DNA of 5,985 nt from Candidatus Cloacimonadota bacterium (lineage in GTDB: Bacteria > Cloacimonadota > Cloacimonadia > JGIOTU-2). Positions 1 through 5,727 of the stretch are shown here, in pieces. Every line of letters starts with the position of its first letter. The stretch's first letter is position 1. The stretch covers positions 1 to 5,985 of the forward strand of contig JAGHCS010000039.1 of assembly GCA_021160355.1 (NCBI GenBank). The letters run 5' to 3'. Position numbers and translations under genes: made by a program. Under the pieces are notes generated by a model. That model worked only from the letters and a program-made list of their open reading frames with translations, was not told the DNA's origin and searched no databases.

Positions 1-63
1 CTTCAAAGACTATGCAACGTTTACACTTCTAAAATCATAAATATGAAAACATAATAAAAAATA

Positions 64-91
64 TTGACAGCAATTATACATTTTTTATTAA
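64..91 (+). promoter_or_regulatory. Candidate sigma70-type promoter
   Basis: A perfect TTGACA box lies at 64-69. Sixteen bases later comes TATTAA at 86-91, which matches four of six positions of the TATAAT consensus. Transcription would start near 98, just ahead of the Shine-Dalgarno-like AAGGAT at 101-106 and the ATG at 111. It could drive the small ORF at 111-179, and with a leader of about 330 nt it could also drive the three large genes. The -10 box is imperfect and the region is AT-rich, so a chance match is possible. Confidence 0.4.
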
Positions 92-110
92 AACAAATAT
101 AAGGATATAT

Positions 111-179
111 ATGAAAGCAACGTTATATAGTTGGAAAAATATTTGCGGAGGACTTACCCCCCCCTCCGGCATTGTATAA
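111..179 (+). CDS. Possible 22-residue small ORF or leader peptide
   Basis: ATG at 111 is preceded by AAGGAT at 101-106 with a four-base spacer, and a promoter-like TTGACA lies 42 bp further upstream. The frame encodes 22 residues and ends at TAA 177-179. It includes a Trp at residue 8, a Cys at 12, and the segment GGLTPPSG over residues 13-20, which is encoded across the eight-C tract and hairpin. No membrane segment or known toxin or leader signature is visible. After the stop the same frame stays open to about 341, so this may be the 5' end of a longer gene that has been interrupted. One extra C in the tract would instead join it to the frame that runs to 334. It is only a candidate: the translation signals are good, but the product is unrecognised. 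Confidence 0.25.
   Translation: MKATLYSWKNICGGLTPPSGIV
146..168. repeat. GC-rich hairpin containing an eight-C tract
   Basis: CGGAGG at 146-151 pairs with CCTCCG at 163-168 across an 11-base loop that holds most of a run of eight C (157-164). It is a rare GC-rich island in an AT-rich leader. It is not followed by a T tract on either strand, so it is not a typical intrinsic terminator. If transcribed, it could affect translation of the surrounding small ORF. The C run is also a potential slippage site. Confidence 0.4.
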
Positions 180-417
180 CTGTCTTCTATTATGAGAGTT
201 GCATTCTCTCCCGCAATTACAATACCGCACATCAGTGCATCTGTAGTATATTTAGAAATCTTGGAAAAAATAAATTCATTCACTCCCACCTTACTATTCT
301 TCATCCCTGGAATAGTGAGGTTTTTGGATTATGAGAGCTGAAATCTACTGCATGGGTTGATTAAGAAATTGAGGGATACATATTTTGAAAACTCAAAAGA
401 GAAATGTGTAAAAATCA

Positions 418-430
418 AAAGGAGCAAAAA
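418..430 (+). promoter_or_regulatory. Ribosome binding site deciding the start at 431
   Basis: AAAGGAG at 418-424 sits six bases before the ATG at 431, an ideal Shine-Dalgarno position. The alternative in-frame ATG at 404 is preceded only by A-rich sequence (CAAAAGAGAA). It would add nine polar residues before the signal peptide, so 431 is the better start. Confidence 0.8.
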
Positions 431-3280
431 ATGTTAAGACAAAAAATACATCCCGATTTTTCGGGGAAGAAGATAGTAATATTAACTGGATTGCTGCTTC
501 TAACAGCAACAATATGTTTTGCTGATACGGTAGTAGTAGATTGCAATGGCGGAGGTGATTATACAACCATTCAAGCTGGTATAAACGCCGCTAGTGATGG
601 AGATACGGTTCTTGTAAAGAATGGAACTTATACAGGTGCAAATAACAGAAATCTTTCTTGGGATGGTAGTACAAAGCATCTTGTAGTAACATCTGAAAAC
701 GGACCTGAAAATTGTATTATTGATTGTCAAAACAACAATGTAATGGGTTTTTATCTTCATGAAGATCAAGATGAAAATGATAGGATAATTGGATTCACAA
801 TTGAAAATTGTAATTCGTGCGCAGGTATACATTGTGCTAGTGCCACACCAATAATTTATAATAATATAATCAATGAATGCACACGAGGTATTTATGTAAA
901 TGATTCTAATGATGACATCCTGATCACTCATAATGAGATCACTTATTGCGCTGTTTATGGTGATGGCGGTGGTATTTGGTGTAATTCACAGGGTCTTATT
1001 GCCTACAATACAGTAGAATATTGTGAAACATACGGCGATGATGGACTAGGCGGCGGTATATATGTAAGCAATGATGATATGATGGTAAGAGATAATACAA
1101 TATCCTACTGCAAAGCAAATTGGGGTGGTGGTATTTTTGGAGGACAATCATATATATACCACAATATAATTCACCATTGCACGGTTGAAGATTACAACAG
1201 TGGTGGTGGAGGAACATTTGCTGGAGATGTCGTTGCCGAAAATGAGATATATTATTGCAGTGCACAAGAGGATGATTGGGGAGGTGGATATGGTGGTGCG
1301 ATAGCAGCATGTGATTCAATAATCAATAATGTATTGAAACACAATACTTCTGAGAATGGTGGTACAATTACTGTTTGGGATTTAGATGACGTGAAGATTA
1401 TATCAAATATAATCGATTCAAATAGTGTTGATTGTCAAGCTCCCACTTATCCAATGGCAACTGGTATAAGTTGTGATAATTGTGATGATATAACCATTAT
1501 CAGCAATACTATTTCCAATGGACAATCTGAAAGTTCTGATGATATTGGAATAAATTTGGACGAGATTAATGATGTTTGTCTAATAAAGGAGAATTTGATT
1601 TACGACAATTACGGAACAGGAATTATTGCGTATGGATCGGATGGTGAAGGCGCTGAAATTAGTATAGTAAATTGTACAATTACAGAAAACGGTGGTCATG
1701 GTATTTATGTAGATGATTATTTTAGTGACATCGTAGTTACAAACTGTATTGTATATGACAATTCTGGAACTGGAATTAGAAACTCAAGTGGGACAACACT
1801 AGATATAACATTTACTGATGTTGATGAAAATAATCCTGATTATTATGGATGTTCCGCAGGTGATGGATGTATCTCAAAAAATCCAAAATTCAACGAACCA
1901 GACAGTAGTGATTATTCGTTGCAATGGGATGTAGATGGTTTTTCTCCCTGTATAGATACCGGTAATCCTGATACCTTGTACTACGATACCGATGGAACAC
2001 CCTCTGACATGGGTGCATTTCCTGCAATTACACACCAATGGGATGACTGGGAGTTGCCTAAATATGGTTATGAATGGCGATGGATGTGCTATCCTGTAAT
2101 TGATACATTAACCGATACAAAGGACTATGTCGGGGATATGGCTAAATACTTACTATATGAAATAATGAATCCTGCCCAAACATATCTTGATACAGTTTTT
2201 TGGAGACCACTTGGCTACCCACAGACTATTAATAAAATATACTACACTGGCTCAGTATGGTACAATGAAACGCACATATTTACAAGTCCACAGGGATACA
2301 AATTCAAAATGTTAAACGAAGAACCTATTACTATTGATGTCCCGGGATTTCTTGAAGATCCGGATACAGAGATTTCCCTTGTTGCAGAAGGTAATGAAAA
2401 CTGGATTGGATACTTCATTGATGAAACACAGGATGTCAATGACGCTTTTGAGAATTCAATAGATAACATTTACTTCATTCAAACTCAAAACTGGACTTAT
2501 CAGAGAGAAGAACCGGAACCAGAAAGTCCATGGGTAAGACCTCAAGATAGAAGAGCACTGAATTATGGAGATGGTGTGGTGGTAAAATGTTTTGAAGATG
2601 AAGATTTTGTTTGGAGCTATACTGGTGGAGGTGACCCTCCCGAAGAACGAGAAAAAGCACAGAACTTCGATTTTGAAGAAAAAGCTGACTACATACCCAT
2701 TTATATTGAACTTGATCCTGAAGAACTCCCTCTTGAAGTAGCAGTGTATATCGATGATGAATGCAAAGGAGCAGAAATTGTAACTGATGAGGAGATGGAC
2801 ATTCGCGCCTATATGCTTGACGGCACTACAGGTGACATGACATTCGAGATGTACTACGGTGATAAAGCAGGAAATAAAAAAGTGATTGATTACTTCACAT
2901 ATGATCCAAAAGCGATGGAATTGCATCAAGGTACTGTTCATGTGGAGGAAGTAAAGGATTATTATATGGTCTCTTTCAAAGATGAAGGACATTCTTTTAC
3001 TTCCATTGATTATAAGCTCATAAACTTCCCGAATCCTGTGAGTAATAGTGTTACCGTACGATATTCATTACCGAACACAGAACATATAGAGTTATCTGTA
3101 TATAACTGTAGAGGACAATACATCACCACACTTAAGGATGATGAACAATCAAGTGGATTTCATGCAGTAATGTGGGACGGAACAGATGAACATGGTAAGA
3201 ACGTACCCAATGGAGTCTATTTATACAAATTAACTACCTCGGAAAAAGATATTGTGAAAAAGATGTTGTTGATGAAGTAG
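431..3280 (+). CDS. Secreted parallel beta-helix protein with C-terminal sorting domain
   Basis: This is a 949-residue exported protein, numbered from the ATG at 431 (an in-frame ATG at 404 is less likely). Residues 1-31 form a Sec signal peptide with KK at 13-14, the hydrophobic core VILTGLLLLTATI and cleavage after CFA. Residues 32 to about 530 form a right-handed parallel beta-helix of the pectate-lyase-like/PbH1 type. It opens with a DYTTIQAGI...DGDTVLV motif, has repeated GGGI turns and a cysteine ladder at residues 127-276, and closes with SPCIDTGNP (505-513) and DMGAF (526-530). Residues 534-735 are Trp-rich with two related motifs, EWRWMCYP (548) and NWIGYF (657). About 735-835 is an acidic, beta-rich segment. 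From about 861 to 949 comes a FlgD-like Ig/type A sorting domain: FPNP at 866, YNCRGQ, WDGTDEHGK, NGVYLYKL at 927-934, and a KKMLLMK tail. It is probably displayed on or released from the cell surface. Beta-helices of this kind often bind or cleave polysaccharide, but no catalytic residues can be assigned here. It is the first gene of a likely operon. Confidence 0.93.
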   Translation: MLRQKIHPDFSGKKIVILTGLLLLTATICFADTVVVDCNGGGDYTTIQAGINAASDGDTVLVKNGTYTGANNRNLSWDGSTKHLVVTSENGPENCIIDCQNNNVMGFYLHEDQDENDRIIGFTIENCNSCAGIHCASATPIIYNNIINECTRGIYVNDSNDDILITHNEITYCAVYGDGGGIWCNSQGLIAYNTVEYCETYGDDGLGGGIYVSNDDMMVRDNTISYCKANWGGGIFGGQSYIYHNIIHHCTVEDYNSGGGGTFAGDVVAENEIYYCSAQEDDWGGGYGGAIAACDSIINNVLKHNTSENGGTITVWDLDDVKIISNIIDSNSVDCQAPTYPMATGISCDNCDDITIISNTISNGQSESSDDIGINLDEINDVCLIKENLIYDNYGTGIIAYGSDGEGAEISIVNCTITENGGHGIYVDDYFSDIVVTNCIVYDNSGTGIRNSSGTTLDITFTDVDENNPDYYGCSAGDGCISKNPKFNEPDSSDYSLQWDVDGFSPCIDTGNPDTLYYDTDGTPSDMGAFPAITHQWDDWELPKYGYEWRWMCYPVIDTLTDTKDYVGDMAKYLLYEIMNPAQTYLDTVFWRPLGYPQTINKIYYTGSVWYNETHIFTSPQGYKFKMLNEEPITIDVPGFLEDPDTEISLVAEGNENWIGYFIDETQDVNDAFENSIDNIYFIQTQNWTYQREEPEPESPWVRPQDRRALNYGDGVVVKCFEDEDFVWSYTGGGDPPEEREKAQNFDFEEKADYIPIYIELDPEELPLEVAVYIDDECKGAEIVTDEEMDIRAYMLDGTTGDMTFEMYYGDKAGNKKVIDYFTYDPKAMELHQGTVHVEEVKDYYMVSFKDEGHSFTSIDYKLINFPNPVSNSVTVRYSLPNTEHIELSVYNCRGQYITTLKDDEQSSGFHAVMWDGTDEHGKNVPNGVYLYKLTTSEKDIVKKMLLMK
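452..465. repeat. Small perfect palindrome within the signal-peptide codons
   Basis: CCCGA at 452-456 and TCGGG at 461-465 form a five-pair stem around a TTTT loop. It encodes residues 8-12 (PDFSG), in the N-terminal part of an unusually long signal peptide. It starts 21 bases after the start codon, close enough for an mRNA hairpin to influence translation initiation. Confidence 0.45.
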
Positions 3281-3292
3281 CAAATCCAAGAC

Positions 3293-3318
3293 GGGTGCAT
3301 CACCTCTGTGGTGCACCC
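3293..3318 (+). terminator. Strong intergenic hairpin, possible attenuator
   Basis: GGGTGCATCAC (3293-3303) pairs with GTGGTGCACCC (3308-3318) through eleven pairs, one of them G-U, around a CTCT loop. It begins 13 bp after the first gene's stop codon. The downstream sequence CTTATAAC lacks a proper T tract, so a complete intrinsic terminator is doubtful. It more likely attenuates read-through or protects the 3' end of the upstream message, allowing unequal expression of the two neighbours. The second gene's ribosome binding site begins nine bases after the hairpin. Confidence 0.6.
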
Positions 3319-3326
3319 CTTATAAC

Positions 3327-3333
3327 AGAAGGA
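3327..3333 (+). promoter_or_regulatory. Ribosome binding site of the second beta-helix gene
   Basis: AGAAGGA lies five bases before the ATG at 3339. It is free of the hairpin that ends at 3318, so translation of the second gene can initiate independently. Confidence 0.75.
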
Positions 3334-3338
3334 TCATA

Positions 3339-5681
3339 ATGAAAAAGATAACAGCAGTAACAATATTATTTGTAATGCTCTTGCATTTTTTTATATTAGC
3401 AGATACGATCATAGTGGACATCGATGGATCAGGACAATATACATCTATACAGGAAGGCATCAATAATTCTACGGATGGAGACGTAGTTTTGGTATATCCT
3501 GGCAGATACATTGAGAACGTAGATTTTAGCGGGAAAAGTATAATGTTAACGAGTTTAGAGTATACAACAGGAAACCCATCATATATTGATTCAACAATTA
3601 TTGATGGAAACAGAGAGGGAAGCTGTGTGAAGGTAATAAATAATGAAGATGCTGTGATTAGAGGGTTTACTGTAACTAATGGAAAAGGGACAGCATGGCC
3701 TACGACTGATTCTAACGGTGGTGGAATATTAGCAGCGAACTGGTATGCAGATGATACCGAATTGGATGTAATTAATTGTGTTATAACAGATAATATTGCT
3801 GGAAATGGTGGGGGGGGGGTATATATTGGTGGTGTTCCCCATAATATATTTAACATAACTTTATCAGGTGTGAAAATAGAACAAAATTATTCGAGATTTG
3901 GTGGCGGTATGTTTATAAATTGTGCAAGACCCTACTTCGATTCAGATAATTTATGCAATATATATAACAATCATGCCGGTTTAGGGCAAGATATTTATGC
4001 GTATGATTCATGTAAAGTACAAATTATAGTTGATACATTTACAGTTTTAGAACCAGAGGGATATCATGCTGAATATATTAGAGTATTAAATCAGGGTGGT
4101 TTTACATTTAATATTCAGAATGCCTGGATGGAAGAGATCAATCATGACATCTATGTTGCACCTGATGGTGATGATGCAAATAGTGGATTGTCACCAAATG
4201 ATCCTTTAAAGACAATCGCATTAGCCACCTATAGAATCGCAAATGATAGTTTGAATCCCAAAATAGTTCATCTGGCAGAGGGTACATATTCAAACAGTGT
4301 CAATGATCAGATGTTTCCAATATCGTTAAAGAGCAATACGTCTCTTGTTGGTGAAAACATGAATACAAAAATAATTGGTGATGATTCTTATTATAAAAAT
4401 ATATTAATGATATACAATAATAAAGAAAATATAGCAATAAAAAACATTTCATTTGAAGATAATGAAAGTTATGAAAGTGCTATAATAAATTGGAGTGATA
4501 ATAATAAAATAACATTTGAAAACTTACAATTTAATGATATGAATTTTAATCATGGGAGTGCAATCCATACATATCTTGCAGATTCAGTGTTATATAAGAA
4601 TATTGTATTTAATAACAATGAATCGAATGATGTTTGTTGTCTTCACCATGATAAGAATAATGCAAAATTACAGAATTGTGTTTTTAGTAACAATTATTCA
4701 CACGGTGGTTTTTCGTTTACAAATTTAAAAATGGGGATTACTGAATGGACGAGAATTGATAATTGCATATTTAGTAATAGCAGTAATAATAACGATGAGA
4801 TTATTTTAGTGGTAATTGCATTCTGGGATTTTTGGGAACCTTATTATATAATTAATAATTGTATTATAATAGATAACTATACCCCAGCAATGAGTATTTT
4901 TGGGTGTGGAACATCAACAGATAATGGATATATTTCTATTTCAAACTGTACTTTTGCTAATAACGAAGCGACCACTGCAACATTGGATATGGTCGGTACT
5001 ATAGATTTTTCTAATAATATCATGTGGGATGACACACCTTTTGAGATATTAATATGGGATCTTTCCAATTGGGGTATAATATCAACCTTAAATCTCCAGT
5101 ATAATGATATAAAAAACGGAGAAAATGGTGTGTGGAACCAAAACAATGCAAACTTCGTAAATTGGCTGGATGGGAATATCAATGCAGATCCACAGTTTAC
5201 GGGTACAGGAGATTTCCCATATGCTTTATCAGATACCTCTCCCTGCATAGATGCCGGCACACCGGACACAACAGGATTGCATCTTCCATGGCTGGATGTT
5301 GCTGGGAATCCACGAGTATATGGAGGTAGAATAGATATGGGCGCATTGGAGTGGCAGGGATACAGTGTCGATCCGGATACCAATGTGGTGAATAACCTGT
5401 ACTTCTTTAAGAACACTCCTAATCCTTTCAAAGATCAAACAACAATTTCTTTTACATCATTGGATTATGATAGAGTGAGAGAATACACCTTATCAATCTA
5501 TAATTCACGAGGTCAGCTGGTGCGAAGGTTTTATGGACCTGATGAACATTTCTGGGCAATCAATGAAATCGTCTGGAACGGGAAGGATATGGATGGAAAT
5601 GATACAGCACCTGGGGTGTATTTTTACTCACTTGAGTTTGAGGACACTGCGGTTGTGAGGAAGATGGTTAAGGTGGAATGA
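3339..5681 (+). CDS. Secreted tandem beta-helix protein with C-terminal sorting domain
   Basis: This is a 780-residue exported protein. Residues 1-21 form a Sec signal peptide (MKK start, hydrophobic core, cleavage after ILA). The mature end DTIIVDIDGSGQYTSIQEGI closely resembles that of the upstream gene: by eye, 22 of the first 37 aligned positions are identical. A first beta-helix covers about 22-265. A second starts at residue 270 with a DUF1565-like motif, DIYVAPDGDDANSGLSPNDP, then LAEGTY near 312. It ends with NADPQF (615), SPCIDAGTPD (634-643) and DMGALEW (666-672). The C-terminal FlgD-like/type A sorting domain runs from about 688 to 780: TPNPF at 693, YNSRGQ, WNGKDMDG, PGVYFYSL, and an RKMVKVE tail. 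The Trp-rich middle region of its neighbour is absent. Codons 345-520 are notably AT-rich and Asn-rich. Residues 433-438 read CCLHHD, a possible but unproven metal site. A ten-G run at 3810-3819 makes the gene prone to frameshift. Function is unknown; surface adhesion or carbohydrate binding is an inference from fold. Confidence 0.93.
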   Translation: MKKITAVTILFVMLLHFFILADTIIVDIDGSGQYTSIQEGINNSTDGDVVLVYPGRYIENVDFSGKSIMLTSLEYTTGNPSYIDSTIIDGNREGSCVKVINNEDAVIRGFTVTNGKGTAWPTTDSNGGGILAANWYADDTELDVINCVITDNIAGNGGGGVYIGGVPHNIFNITLSGVKIEQNYSRFGGGMFINCARPYFDSDNLCNIYNNHAGLGQDIYAYDSCKVQIIVDTFTVLEPEGYHAEYIRVLNQGGFTFNIQNAWMEEINHDIYVAPDGDDANSGLSPNDPLKTIALATYRIANDSLNPKIVHLAEGTYSNSVNDQMFPISLKSNTSLVGENMNTKIIGDDSYYKNILMIYNNKENIAIKNISFEDNESYESAIINWSDNNKITFENLQFNDMNFNHGSAIHTYLADSVLYKNIVFNNNESNDVCCLHHDKNNAKLQNCVFSNNYSHGGFSFTNLKMGITEWTRIDNCIFSNSSNNNDEIILVVIAFWDFWEPYYIINNCIIIDNYTPAMSIFGCGTSTDNGYISISNCTFANNEATTATLDMVGTIDFSNNIMWDDTPFEILIWDLSNWGIISTLNLQYNDIKNGENGVWNQNNANFVNWLDGNINADPQFTGTGDFPYALSDTSPCIDAGTPDTTGLHLPWLDVAGNPRVYGGRIDMGALEWQGYSVDPDTNVVNNLYFFKNTPNPFKDQTTISFTSLDYDRVREYTLSIYNSRGQLVRRFYGPDEHFWAINEIVWNGKDMDGNDTAPGVYFYSLEFEDTAVVRKMVKVE
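3810..3819 (+). repeat. Ten-G homopolymer inside a coding region
   Basis: An uninterrupted run of ten G encodes three Gly codons and the first base of the Val-161 codon, in a GGGI-type turn of the first beta-helix. The frame is open with ten G. Loss of one G would give a stop at 3856-3858, and gain of one G a stop at 3842-3844, both removing the second helix and the sorting domain. Such tracts are typical slippage sites in phase-variable surface genes, and also frequent sites of sequencing error. Confidence 0.9.
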
Positions 5682-5717
5682 GGTGTTGAAGTTAGTAGGT
5701 TTACATGTTTAAAGATT

Positions 5718-5723
5718 GGAGGA
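5718..5723 (+). promoter_or_regulatory. Ribosome binding site supporting a GTG start
   Basis: GGAGGA at 5718-5723 is the best Shine-Dalgarno match in the window and lies four bases before GTG at 5728. An in-frame TAG at 5725-5727 rules out any earlier start, so GTG at 5728 is the only plausible initiation codon ahead of the signal peptide. Confidence 0.8.
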
Positions 5724-5727
5724 TTAG

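Larger units (their letters stand above)
74..304 (-). other. Coding-like minus-strand open frame, possible gene remnant
   Basis: The minus-strand frame from ATG at 304 down to TAA at 74 encodes 76 residues. The first roughly 50 codons are purine-first far more often than not (runs such as AAG AAT AGT AAG GTG GGA GTG AAT GAA), which is a coding-like pattern. The middle reads like real protein, for example CGIVIAGENATLIIEDSY near residues 26-43. The C-terminal 20 or so residues are hydrophobic. Against it, there is no good Shine-Dalgarno ahead of the ATG, no recognised family, and it overlaps the small plus-strand ORF. The frame is open a further eight codons upstream to a stop at 329-331. It could be a small hypothetical gene, the tail of a decayed gene, or part of a dispersed repeat. 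Confidence 0.2.
1..403. other. Upstream region without a confident gene
   Basis: This stretch is AT-rich, apart from a short GC-rich hairpin near 146-168. It contains a TTGACA promoter candidate, a possible 22-codon ORF, and an open minus-strand frame listed separately. Between about 180 and 334 both the plus frame starting at 131 and the minus frame are open, and a third plus frame is open from 180 to about 341. That is unusual for AT-rich spacer DNA and fits either a decayed gene or a conserved non-coding element. I recognise no protein family, RNA family or insertion sequence here. Confidence 0.6.

Noticed and set aside
14..124. Eight-base direct repeat GCAACGTT at 14-21 and 117-124, considered as a target-site duplication
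   Set aside because: The 95 bp between copies shows no terminal inverted repeats or transposase, and an eight-base match can occur by chance.
357..384. TTGATT at 357-362 and CATATT at 379-384 as a promoter close to the first gene
   Set aside because: Each box matches only four of six consensus positions in AT-rich DNA; too weak to list as a feature.
383..398. AT-rich inverted repeat TTTTGA/TCAAAA upstream of the first gene
   Set aside because: Six mostly A-T pairs with a four-base loop are expected by chance in this composition and would be weak as RNA.
404..430. Upstream in-frame ATG at 404 as the start of the first large gene
   Set aside because: It lacks a Shine-Dalgarno, adds a polar nonapeptide before the signal peptide, and the ATG at 431 has AAAGGAG at ideal spacing.
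515..523. Cys-29 of the first protein as a lipoprotein acylation site
   Set aside because: The preceding residues are A-T-I, which do not fit a lipobox, while CFA followed by D fits signal peptidase I cleavage and mirrors the paralogue.
500..931. Minus-strand open frame of 143 codons
   Set aside because: It lies wholly inside the first beta-helix gene and is low-complexity, Ile/Tyr/Cys-rich; it is an antisense shadow.
996..1319. His/Leu-rich minus-strand open frame
   Set aside because: The His-rich composition is the complement of the Gly-Gly-rich helix turns (GGTGG read as CCACC); no independent coding support.
2456..2992. Minus-strand open frame of 178 codons
   Set aside because: Antisense to the acidic region of the first gene; rich in Phe/Ile/His as expected from complementing GAA and GAT codons.
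3320..3856. Minus-strand open frame with a Pro-rich stretch
   Set aside because: It is the complement of the N-terminus of the second gene, and its Pro run is only the antisense of the ten-G tract.
4877..5438. Minus-strand open frames in the 3' part of the second gene, and a 65-codon plus frame at 5132-5329
   Set aside because: All lie within a well-supported gene with clear conserved motifs in the main frame and have no plausible start signals.
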